DNA from: Diploscapter coronatus
Taxonomy: Eukaryota; Nematoda; Chromadorea; Rhabditida; Rhabditidae
Reading direction: 5' to 3'
NCBI GenBank assembly: GCA_964036155.1
Contig: OZ038423.1
Coordinates: forward strand, 74,291,249 to 74,355,248
Length of the DNA stretch: 64,000 nt
Part shown: piece after piece, positions 49,101 to 59,762 of the stretch
Numbering within the stretch: the first letter of the stretch is position 1
Layout: every line of letters starts with the position of its first letter
Program-made: the position numbers and the translations under genes
Notes under the pieces: model-generated
The model's input: the letters and a program-made list of their open reading frames with translations, nothing else
The model's database searches: none
What the model was told of the DNA's origin: nothing

Positions 49101-52100
49101 GGTCATGTTCTTGAAGAAGGAAATCAGGTATCTAGAGAAGTAAATTATTTTTCTTATGAAATTGGTTTTAGCAAATCGGCGTCGGAATCTGCGGACGAAG
49201 CAGACAAATACAAGCAGGCTCTGGTCAAGACGCTTCACACCGCCACCATCAAGTTTCCCGACGTAGCGCCCACTATCATTCCGGGTTAGTTTGATTCGAG
49301 CTTCCTTTCATGCAAACCTGAAAACTTTAAAAAAAAAAATCAAAATAACAAAACCATGGCTAAAATGCAAATGGTGTTCTGTCAATGCATTATTTTCAGT
49401 TTCTTTACGCCATAAGAATAGTTTCTCTAATGCTTCATTCTTTATGATAAATTCTTGAGCATGACTATTCAAAAATCAATCTAGACAACACCTACTTCAC
49501 TTTCAATATCTGATAGAGTCGTTTTCTGCAAAATATTTGTGGTAACTTTCCAAATTTCAGTTCTTCTGGAGTTCCTCTCTGACGAGAACGAGACCGCGGC
49601 CACATACGTGCTGCTATTTATTCGTGAGGCCATCCACAAGCTGCCTCCCCTCAAACAGTCCATTCTCACTTCTCTGCAGGTCATTTTTAGAACTAAAAAC
49701 TATCCAAGTTTTACTCATATATACGTTTTATTATGGACAAAAATGACTTTTACAAGTCGAAAAAGATCATTCTGATATTATCAATGCGCAAAACGTTATT
49801 CGAACAAGAGACGAGAAAACTCTGGCAATCTACAACGAAATAATGTGTTTAATGAAGAGAGCTGGGGATACTCATAGCGTTTCTTCTGCATGCATCAGCT
49901 CCCGATGATCCCTTTTTCCCGCGCTACTAATAATCTCACCACATTTGTATGACAAAGGATAAATCTTGTAGGAAGGTCTGCTCTCGATCCACAAACCGAA
50001 GGTCTTCATGGCCGCCCTCTGGATTCTGGGCACTTACTGCGACACGGAGCCGTCCATTTTGGCGCTGTTGAGGTAACATTTGAGAATCCTTGAAGTTCCG
50101 ACTTGGTACTTTTGAATTCATCAAGATAATGGCATAGAAAATCGTTTTAAAAGCAGAGAGAAACACCCTTTCCTTATTCCGAAAATACGCAATATCTCTT
50201 TCATGAGATAAACTGTACTTTGATAAATTCTGGGTGTTGAAGAATTATTCGTTCGTTTTAGAAATTTCGAAAAAAAAAGATTAATTTTTAGACTTATCAA
50301 ACAGTCGCTCGGCGAATTGCCTATCGTGGAGTCGGAAATGAGAGAGCTCGAGGGAACTGGGGAGGAAAAGAAAGACGCGGATGCACCGCAGGATAAAAAG
50401 GTGGAGTTTAACGATTCAAATTGAATTTCTTCTTTCAAAAAGATTGCATTGAAAGCTAGTAAATTACGAAGAGAGAGCGAATGATTTCTTCTCGTAATTG
50501 GTGAAGTGACTTCTTGTCAAGCAGCTCACAATTAGTGTTTCTATTACAAATATGAGAAATTTCATCATTTGAAAAAATCACTATCATTGACAAACTGTTA
50601 TTACATTTCGTGCAAAAATCTTCTCATAATCGCTACGATCATTATGCTTCTCTCATTTTTCTAAAAAAAAAAAAAGCCTTAAACGAATTAGAACCTTCAA
50701 TAAATTGACATTTGAAAGTGAGCATTTTCAGCAGACCCGCCAGTTGGTGACAGCCGACGGCACATACGCAGCTCAGTCAGCAATATCTTCCGGCCCGAAG
50801 AGCACTGTGGCAGAAAAGCCTCCTCTGCGCAGATTCCTTTTGGACGGGGACTTTTTCCTGGGCGCTTCACTCGCCACCATCCTCGTCAAAATGTCCGAGC
50901 AGTTCACCATCCTCAATACGGGTAGGAAGATTTGCTTTTTAATTGTAATGTGATAACATTTTCTGAGCATTTCGATTTGGCTGTTTTTATTATATTTTCC
51001 TGAAACATGAAAATTTAGATATTTTCAACGATTATGCATGGTGGTTTATACTTTATCAGAGCCAGATATTTCAACTCATAGATAAAGATACTTTGAAACA
51101 TAAAGCAACAACACAATTTAGAATTTTTGATCATTCTGTTTTCAGTGGGTGCGAAAGACAACTCGGAGCGAGCGAACAGATTCCGTGCCGAGGCGATGTT
51201 CATTTTGGCCTCGATCATCAGTCTGGGCAAGAGCGGACTCGCTAAAAACAACGTCACCGAGGATGATCTCGACAGGTAGAACGTTTCAAGGAATAGGAAT
51301 TGAAACAAGTTTGGGAAAGTTAAATGAATGCTAACCTTTCTGCTCCACTTTATTCTCGGAAGAAAGGCGTTCCATTTCTTGTCTAAATTTTCCAACTTAG
51401 TGTTCAAGCGAGGAGGAATAATTAGTGCAGAGAGACAATCGGCAAAGTCGTTATTTCTGAAAAGTTATAAGAATGCAAGAATCCTAATGAAGCATCTTCA
51501 ATCTTTCGTCTAGTCTCTTTGTGGGTTTGGTTCATACTTCATCGAGTATTTTACACATCTGACACATGGGAGGCAGATTCAAGAGTTTACTTGACAAAAA
51601 ATAACTTTATTTGTGATTATTTGCAAATTCCAGAATGGGTACGATGATCAAAGTGCTGGCCCTGAACATGCCGAATGCAAGGGAAATTCTGCTGGACGAG
51701 TGCAAGAAGAGTCTGGAATTGATGCTGGCCAATCAGAAGATGGACAGACTCGAGGACAGCGCCAGCAGCAAGAAGAAAAATACTGTCGATGTGAGCTTTC
51801 TTGAGAGGATTAATTGAATAGGTTTCAAAAAACCATCCGTCTTTGGCAACATCGCAACGTCGCTATGATATCTTCTTTTGCTAGCTTCCTAAAAATATCC
51901 GTGAATGAACAATCGATCATCCATCAGCTCGAATCATTATCACAGCGATAATTTACTTTCTGAAATGTTATTGTCTTCGATAATTTTTCCCGATCTTGAC
52001 ATGACGTTCTAACGGGAACTACTCTATTTAGCGGAGTACAGATTGTGGAATAACGAATCGATTTTTGTCAAATGAAGAAACACCTTTCTTTCATTGAATA

Positions 52101-55100
52101 CAAACTCCTTATTATTTGGCACAAGTCACTGTCAAATGGTAAAAATCACAGTTATTGCGCACTCCGTCAAATGGAAAATCCCGTTCTAGTTCTTTGAGAA
52201 AAAAAAAGTTCAGAAATTTCTAAAATTGAATATACAAGGTTCAGAATGATTCATTGTTTTGTCACTTGTTTTTCTGCAAAATGTTACTTTAGCAGAAAAT
52301 TGGGTAATTGCAGGTGGACAAGACGATCTGCTACTCTCAGCTGGCGGCGAGAACTGACGCTTCGACCGGGGAGAATCTGTTCGACCTCTCTCTCTCACAG
52401 GCACTCGGCACTGCGCCCAAGTCGCACAAATTCGACTTCTCCAGGTCCCGCTTTTAAAATATTGATTTTTTAGAACGATAATTTTCAGCTCTAAACTGGG
52501 CAAAGTCATCCAGCTGACCGGCTTTTCCGACCCGGTCTACGCTGAAGCCTACGTCAACGTTAATCAGTATGATATCGGTAAGATCTTTAGATGAAACTAT
52601 CAAAAGAAAATCTTTCCTTATTTTTATGATCCACTCTTAAAACATGAAAAAATTTGACCTCTTCATACATCAGATGTAATATAATGATTCAGTTTCACCG
52701 ATGTTCACCTTCTTATTTCATTTTACGAGATCTTAAAAACATGGAAGCTATATTTGTATTGATCTCCGAGAAAATTCTGCACAAAGAAGCGCTTGCATCA
52801 AACCGAAATGTTGCTCGTCAATGAAAATGAATGTAGTCGTATTGTGGGCGTCCACAATATTTTCTATATGTTAAGAAAGAAAGGGAAACGAAAAATTATC
52901 TAATTCTGATTGGTTCATGCGTTTTTGAGTTATAGTAGCACGTTCTTCTAGTGTCGAAGTGTATATTCGCCTTGAAAATATATGATCACAGCCGTTGCCG
53001 AACCTGATAATTATGACAATTGAGGTAATTACCTGATTTAATAAGCCTATGATTGCAGTTCTGGACGTGCTGATCGTGAACCAGACAGCAGACACCCTGC
53101 AGAACATCTCACTGGAACTGTCCACTGTGGGCGATCTCAAACTCGTCGACAAGCCCATGCCCATCACTCTTGCTCCTGCTGATTTCACTAATATTAAGGT
53201 CGGAATTTTTCTTTCGAGTTTCTAATGTAAGGAAAACCCAGTTTATAACGAAGTATCTTTCGATGAAAAAACTCGTTTCTAAAGACCTTGGAATGTTTCT
53301 GAAAGAATTTGTAATCCTTTTAGTTTGTAGAGCCTAATTTCATAGATTCATAGAACTAAATTTTAGTTGCAAATTTCAGGCAACAGTCAAAGTGGCATCC
53401 ACTGAGAACGGAGTGATCTTCTCGACGATTTCGTACGACGTCAAGGGATCGACTTCCGACAGAAACTGCGTCTATCTTCAGGATATCAAGGTTGAAAGTT
53501 TCATCTTTGTTGAAGAGCAAATTTTACTATTGTTTGAAATTTCACTCAAGCATAGTTCTGATTCTTTTCGCTACTTTTCAACTATCACGTTTTCAGATCG
53601 ATATAATGGACTACATCGTCCCCGGTTCGGCAACTGATGCGGAGTTCCGCAAGATGTGGTCCGACTTTGAGTGGGAGAATAAGGTAGAATTTTCTGAATT
53701 ACATTTCGAAAGGCATTGCAAATTATTTTTCACACAAGAAGCGATCTTTCCTAGAAGCGGTCAATTCCTGAAAAATTTGAATGCACATAATCAAATCAAA
53801 TAACACAGACGATAAATTTAAATATCTCACATCATCTTCACTCATATGGACACAGCCAGATTCTTTATTTCATCACCGAAATTCAATTCCTCCATCGAAC
53901 GGACTAGTTGAATTTTGATGAAGGAATAAGGAATCTGGTTGCTTCGGAAGAGTGAAGAAGTGAAATGACAAAAATGTTTGGGCAATTTTATCGACTTTGA
54001 TGATATTTTCAAATTTTCTGGGATCTCAATTTATGGGAAACACGATAATAGAATCATTCTAAAGTATGAAAACCTCTGCGTTTTTTCTTCATCACATCAC
54101 ATCATAAGATATGCATTTGAATTCAATTTTACGGATTTGAGAAGATAAGTTTGTATTTTGAGCTGAACGTAACGACCCAAATCACGGATCTGCGCGAGTT
54201 CATTCGCCACTTGTCTGCTGTCACGAACATGAAAGTACTCACGGGGGATGCTGCTATCGGTAAGAGGATTTCTTCTTCAACATTTTTTTTTTTTAATTTA
54301 CCCAGCTGATATCTATCATTTTGAACTCTCCAGGAATGTATAATTTTCAAAAAAAAAATTGAAACATAGATATCATATTATAAATGTGTACTTGAATTCG
54401 CCGTTCGCAACAGCTTTGAATGTCTTATACAAGGTATACAAATTCTCGGAAACTTATGGAACTCGTCATAAATTTATTTGCAGAAGGGGATTGCGGTTTC
54501 CTGGCAGCTAACATGTGCGCACACTCGATTTTCGGCGAGGATGCACTCGCCAACGTCTCCATTGAAAAGGTAATAATCTCATTTTTCGATACTTACTTTG
54601 GCTGATGATAACAAAAATGTGTATATGAAATTTGTTTGGAAAATTTCATGAACCAAAACTTTTTTTTTTCAATTATCTGCCTTATTTTTTCTGCACTCCT
54701 CTTTAGAAATATTGATTTCGCGATGAAATCGACTCATTTTTACAAAAGAACGTTCATCATTCGTATCACTTTGCCTTCCAATTTATAGCCGAATAATTAA
54801 CTCTACCAATTTCAGGCAGTACCAATGGACGACAGTTCGCCGATTCTGGGCAACATTAGGATTCGCGCCAAGAGCCAAGGCATGTGCTTGACGCTGGGAG
54901 ATAAGGTAATTTCACCGAGCTGAGAATAATTTGAGATTCGTTGAGTTGAAAAGGTCGTTACGTTGTGTGCTTCTACATTTCAAGTGATTTTTCACCCACC
55001 ACACTTGCGATTTCTCCTTTCAAAAACGCTATATGCCTAACAATCCCGAGATAATTAATCATTTGTTAATTTTAGACAATTAGACTTAATTATGAAAATA

Positions 55101-55179
55101 ATTGCAGATCAGCACAGCGATGCGCAACCTCAAGTCGGCCCAATCGAGTGTTCAAAATCTGACGAGTTCCGTCGCCTAG
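46140..55179 (+). CDS. COPB1: Coatomer subunit beta (beta-COP), COPI vesicle coat
   Basis: Part of the COPI F-subcomplex that coats Golgi-to-ER and intra-Golgi vesicles. Twenty-five exons with consistent phase give 978 aa (human about 953): 46140-46233, 46520-46593, 46793-46989, 47233-47357, 47534-47674, 47861-48011, 48505-48648, 48694-48748, 49015-49127, 49172-49284, 49561-49679, 49972-50072, 50292-50400, 50732-50921, 51146-51275, 51634-51790, 52314-52444, 52489-52577, 53059-53198, 53380-53490, 53597-53683, 54142-54259, 54484-54569, 54816-54905, 55108-55179. HEAT-like solenoid: [59 protein letters not shown]. Appendage: [49 protein letters not shown]. Four donors read GTC (46990, 49680, 52445, 53199). 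Confidence 0.97.
48057..48177. repeat. Inverted-end insert in COPB1 intron
   Basis: TGATGAACGTTGCC (48057-48070) is answered by AGGTAACGTTCATCTCA (48161-48177) in inverted orientation. The enclosed 90 bases are markedly more GC- and pyrimidine-rich than the surrounding intron, which suggests an inserted short element. Confidence 0.4.
53827..53969. repeat. Foldback element in COPB1 intron
   Basis: Arms of about 60 bases pair with mismatches; the best blocks are CCAGATTC...TTATT, matched by AATAAGGAATCTGG, and GAAATTCAA, matched by TTGAATTTT. It occupies the intron between 53683 and 54142. Confidence 0.55.
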
Positions 55180-55792
55180 AAGAGCTTGGCAAATCGCTCT
55201 GCGTTTCTTGGGGTTTGAGAGTGATTTGCAATTGACGTCATAGAATTACTCTGACATGGCTTTTCATACATCACGACGTCATTTAGTTGCCGACTTGAAG
55301 ATATACTTGCAAATAGCGAGGTTTGTAAAAATGAGTAAAAGCAGGATTTTAGCAATAAACAATAATACCGTTTTATCCACTTCCCCGTCAGAACTACTAA
55401 TGTTATTTCATTTACATAATTTTATTTATCATCAAGTCTTCTTCTTCCACTCGCCGATTTTCTTTTGGAAACGATCCTCTAAATTTACTCGTTTTCTTAT
55501 TTATTTTCATGCGTATTTATTCTTTGTTCGTTTTTTTTTTTCAATTTTTGGTTTGATTTGTTTTAGGAAATTGCCCGACTTTTAATAGTCTCGAAATATC
55601 GTGTCTCATGAATTTGTTCCTATCTTCTACAATCATCTTTAAGAATGTGATATAATATCATAGTTTTATCACTTTTTTTATCAAATAGTAGCTATGAAAT
55701 TATCTTCTTGCTTGGAAAGAAAACTTTTTCGTTGATTTGGGTTTCTGGAGAAAAGTGAACTTGTATTTCAATGAACGTCACGGATTTTATTG

Positions 55793-55798
55793 AATAAA
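55793..55798 (+). terminator. Poly(A) signal, COPB1
   Basis: AATAAA in TTGAATAAAGTG, about 610 bases after the stop codon. It is the first canonical signal I noticed downstream. Confidence 0.5.
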
Positions 55799-55944
55799 GT
55801 GTTTTAAAAAAGAATTCGGATTTTTAGTCTCAGGCAATTAAATTTAATGCTTGAAAATTAGTTTAGCGATGAACTGAAATTACCCTCAGCATCGATGTTT
55901 AGTTAGCTAATTTCTATTCTGTTCCGTTTTCGAAAGGAAGGTGT

Positions 55945-55978
55945 GCGTTGCGCACTAAAGATTTTTGGTGCGCAACGC
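55945..55978. repeat. Perfect 11-bp stem hairpin downstream of COPB1
   Basis: GCGTTGCGCAC (55945-55955) and GTGCGCAACGC (55968-55978) form a fully paired GC-rich stem around a 12-base loop. It lies about 150 bases after the poly(A) signal, in otherwise AT-rich DNA. Confidence 0.7.
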
Positions 55979-56543
55979 TACGTACCCTGCATCAAATAGA
56001 CTTAAAATGTAGGACAGGCAAATTTATGATCACTTGAGTTCATTTTGGACAAAATATTCTCTAAAGCAAAGAAATTCGAAACATCTGATAAATAATTCAA
56101 ACGATTAGGACAAATTCTAGCTTTTGACTTGAGGTAGAACCACCTGCGCCTTTGAAAGGCGCGACATTTAAATCCTCACGCAACCTCTAAATGGTATTTT
56201 AGTTTTAATATCATAGGTCTTTAGGCTAAAAGAATTTTTAATGAATTTTATTCAACTAAAATATGTATATGCCCTGATAAACGATTGATTTAATGCCTTG
56301 TTGGTTGATCGTATTCCTTCGAGCATTGATATCATCGACTTGTGATGTTTTGGAACGATCCGATGACAGTTTCCTCTTTTTGATTGTATGGAAAACTTAA
56401 ATGGCATTATTTATAAGATTTAGAAACAAAAGCTTGAAATTTGTCTTCTCTTTTCTGCGTCTTTTTCATGTTCGCTCCACCCTTTCTCTCTATCTCTGAT
56501 TGTCTGCCTCTGGCTTCGCTTAGCTGGAGTCAGATAAGTAGCG

Positions 56544-58055
56544 TCAGCAAGAAAGATAAAGGAAAATGTGGAAAAGACGCCGAAAAGAAAGAAAACGTAG
56601 ATATCTATTTAATTTAGTGGTTATGTATGAATTACCTGATATAAAAAGGCCATAAGAAGCCTTCCTGTATGAATCATTGTATAGTAGTAATGTTAAGCAT
56701 CCACAACTGCCATGTATGCCCATCGCCAAGAGGATAAAGTTTTGAAAATCTAATAATTAAAAATTCAATTAATCATTCTATCTGATAACACCTGGTAGGC
56801 AGACGTCGAATGTGAAAATAGCGATTAAACATATGACGGGAATTATTAGAAATATCGTGTAGACTATTGTCTAAAAATAGATATGCTAAATTGAACATTG
56901 ATAAACCTTCATACTTCCATAATCATAGCCCATTGAAAACGTTTCTGAAGCGTTTTGGTTCGTTCCGATATCTTCTGTGATGTTGAGATAATGTAATACG
57001 TCATTCCACCGAAGAAATAATACACGAACAAGATAAGAATGAAATACAGAATCGCTAATTCGACAGACGTTATGAAGGCAACCGTCGAGGCTTCGGGATT
57101 AAATGAGAATGCTAGCGTTTGATCTTCAACGATTCTTGGGTTTAGACATTTAAGATTCATCTGAACTTTCGAATTTCACTTGGAATTAACGGAATTTCTC
57201 CAACTCTAACAACTTCTTGCTTCGTCGCCTCCTGATCTGGCAAAGTGAGGTAGAGTAATGGGAAAATAGGTCCTATCGAAGCGGCATATAAGAAAAGTAT
57301 GACTATGGTTCTAAACTTCTCGCCGAAAAATTTCTGGACAGCAGTTTTAAAGATAGTGGTGAAAATTCCTATGCGGAAAAAATTATTGTAGACAGACAAA
57401 TGTATGAATCTGTGATAGTGCAGGTGTCCGATGACATTCCCAGCGAAGAACAGAAGAACTATGCCTATTCCGAATAAATTGCAGGTACTAAAGTAACCTG
57501 ATTATGAAATTCATCCAACGAAGAGATGTACCTGATACCCACCATCTCCAAGATGCCCTCTGCTTGACCAGCTGGAATTGGTAGAAAGAGCACCGGTGTT
57601 GACAGGGACGTGAAGAAGACCTCAGTGGCGAAGGAGCTGGGATTTTTACAGTTTAACATTATTTCGTTTTCTATTTCTATTTTAAATAGGATGAATCTTC
57701 ATCTCGTCAACCAGCGAAATGTTAGCATATGGATGAGAATACGCCCAATCATTTCTTTCAATTCGAAGCTTCTTCAGAGGTATTTACCTTTCCGTCAATG
57801 GAATCTTATTTTCGTTATTCCAGAAAAGTTTCACTTTTCCAACAAATTCAATCAGACTAGGTTAATTTAAACAAGCCGATACCTTCCAAGATGCAGCAAC
57901 AGCTTCTTAGCGAATTGCTTTGCATACAGCGGAGTCTTCGTAATGACAGCATAGAACATAACCAAATGTAGCGGAAGTCCGAAGAATATTGTAAATCCGT
58001 GCATGAAGTAGATGTAGAGTACAGGACGAGCAAACTTCTCGTCGGTGACATTCAT
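56544..58055 (-). CDS. Nematode serpentine (7TM) chemoreceptor, SRH/SRI-like
   Basis: G-protein-coupled receptor of the large nematode families used by sensory neurons to detect environmental chemicals. Exons: 58055-57883 (TM1, GLPLHLVMFYAVI), 57636-57532 (TM2, FFTSLSTPVLFLP), a long exon to about 57210 (TM3-TM4), 57160 to about 56915 (TM5, ELAILYFILILFVYYFF, then the intracellular TLQKRFQWAMI), about 56870-56792 (TM6) and from about 56743 (TM7, MGIHGSCGCLTLLL...YRKAS). All seven helices are present. The exon ending QEV and the exon starting at 57160 are separated by an intron of only about 50 bases. The last codons before 56544 may be intronic: a GTAATT donor follows LFIS. Family within the superfamily is judged from the TM7 pattern HG...LL...YR only. 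Confidence 0.8.
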
Positions 58056-58307
58056 GCTGGTGAAACTTGCACAGAAACTCGACCATTATAAACTAATCGA
58101 ATTTTTGATAGTTTTTCAAAATGGTAGGTGGATTCTAAGAAAACCAGCTGCTCTTTGAAATTGTGATATTAGGCTTTTGTTAACTAGTAAATTTGATAAT
58201 CTTATTCAAGTCATAAATTCTATACAATTTTATTAGAACACTAGGGGAATAAGGCACACCATTTGTCAACAATACTTAATCTTTGAGACACTAATATGTG
58301 CAAAAAT

Positions 58308-58360
58308 CAGACTTAGGGAGCACTGTCGTCAGACGAAAGAAATATACAGGGAGTAGGTTG
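58308..58360 (+). repeat. Dispersed repeat end, CAGACTTAGGGAG
   Basis: The first ~45 bases match, with few differences, the reverse complement of about 31381-31427 (TAGGGAGCACT, then CAGACGAA and AAATAT, then GGGAG). That makes it another copy of the CAGACCTAGGG-type MITE terminus. The opposite end was not found. Confidence 0.5.
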
Positions 58361-58572
58361 CATGAGAAAATTCATAGATGTGATGATATTATTGATTGGA
58401 GAGAACGTAGATTTTTGAAAACTACTGTCGCAATTTGCGACCTTCGATGTTTTCTTTTCCGCGTGCCTCGCACTTTCTGCCTTAGGATAAAAGCAGCATT
58501 CTTTGCTGTTCAACACCTTTCACCTGATTTATTTTTTATATTGATTTTATTTTATTTTTCTTTATTAATAAA

Positions 58573-58594
58573 GGTTTAATTACCCAAGTTTGAG
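58573..58594 (+). ncRNA. Exact nematode SL1 spliced-leader sequence
   Basis: All 22 bases of the conserved SL1 leader are present, from GGTTTAATTACCC through AAGTTTGAG, and are followed by GT as an SL donor would be. A second stem, TTGGTTA/TAACCGA, is possible about 50 bases downstream. I see no good Sm site (AAUUUUUGG) in the next 100 bases, and the 3' part of the usual SL1 first stem-loop is missing. It may be a divergent SL RNA gene, a pseudogene, or the 5' end of a retro-copied trans-spliced mRNA; AATAAA-like AATAATAAAAAG follows about 180 bases on. Confidence 0.6.
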
Positions 58595-59437
58595 GTTGTT
58601 CTAATCGTCAACTACTGCCTTAACTATCTGCTTGCTTGGTTACACACACACACTAGCACACCGTCAACTAACCGACCCATTTTCACCCCCACTTTCAAAT
58701 CTATCATTCGACGATCTCTTTCCCACTAACAACACCAGTTTTATTGTATTTGCAATTCTTTTGTGAAATAATAAAAAGAATCGTTTTTATCAGCAACAAA
58801 ACGGAAAAGCTCAGTTCAAACGGCAGATTACCAGCACTGGAGAGTAGAAATTGCTTCAGTTAAAAAATTAAACGCAGAGGCAGAATTTTAGAATATTCAC
58901 AGAAACCTACTTTTGGAAAATACACAAGCTGAATAAAAGAATAAGGAAACTTTGTCAAACATTCAATGCCTGGAAATGGCAATTTCAGAGCTTCGCGAAA
59001 ATTCCATTAAATTTCTTGGCTCATCTCGGATACAATGAAGAGTAATTATGGAATTTGTCCCGTTCAAACGCGTCCAGATCGAAAAGAAACTTCTTCATGA
59101 TTATAGTACTTTTGAAACATACAATACTTGAGCAAATTTTATAAACCACATAGATCAAATATGAAAAATCACTTGCGCACCAGGAGTGCACGGGTTTCTG
59201 ATTTGAAATTTTCAAAAGTCGAAGTCAAACTTGTTAGGAATCTCTCGAATTTGAAGTTTCCGGAAGTGAAAATGAATTTTGTGCACCTTGGAACTTGGTT
59301 TCGAATTCAAAATGGATCATTTTAAGCAGAAAATACTTTATTCTGAGCTTATTGTGATATTTTGCTTCATCAAATGTTAGAATTATCCAGAATGCTTACT
59401 GCAATAAGCAATAGCCAGGAAAACAGCTAGATTTGGG

Positions 59438-59563
59438 CAACTTGAAAGCCATAAACCCTCAAGCCATGCGAAATAGTATGGGAAAATAAGCCCCTTTCCA
59501 ACCCCCTCCCTAACCATATACTATTTCGCAATGGCTTGAGGGCTTATGGTTTTCAAGTGTCAC
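59438..59563. repeat. Long hairpin with ~45-bp arms
   Basis: The left arm contains CCATAAACCCTCAAGCCA and GCGAAATAGTAT; the right arm contains their near-perfect inverse ending CTTGAGGGCTTATGG. The loop is about 30 bases and C-rich. Foldback element or double-stranded RNA source; pairing seems too extensive for a typical microRNA precursor. Confidence 0.65.
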
Positions 59564-59762
59564 TAGATTTGTTGATTCATACGAAATACAATCACCGTAG
59601 AGAAATGATATCAAGATTGATTAAGGTGGATTAAATTACTTGTTCTCGGACTTTATATACAGGCCAAAAAGATGGAGAGTAGGTAGATAATTGTCAAGAA
59701 TTGAATCAAATAATTGAAGTGAGATTTGTGAGTGTAGAGGAATGTACACGAATTGCTTGTCG

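Larger units (their letters stand above)
55180..56543. other. 3' flank between COPB1 and the chemoreceptor gene
   Basis: Convergent genes. It contains the COPB1 poly(A) signal at 55793, a perfect hairpin at 55945-55978 and a 17-base near-palindrome GCGCCTTTGAAAGGCGC at about 56147. No coding exon recognised. Confidence 0.5.
58056..59762. other. Intergenic region with repeats and an SL1 sequence
   Basis: About 1.7 kb between the chemoreceptor start and the 3' end of the small acidic gene. It holds a repeat terminus at 58308, the SL1 match at 58573 and a long hairpin at 59438. No protein-coding exon supported. Confidence 0.5.

Noticed and set aside
56147..56163. GCGCCTTTGAAAGGCGC palindrome
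   Set aside because: Short enough to occur by chance, with no neighbouring structure.
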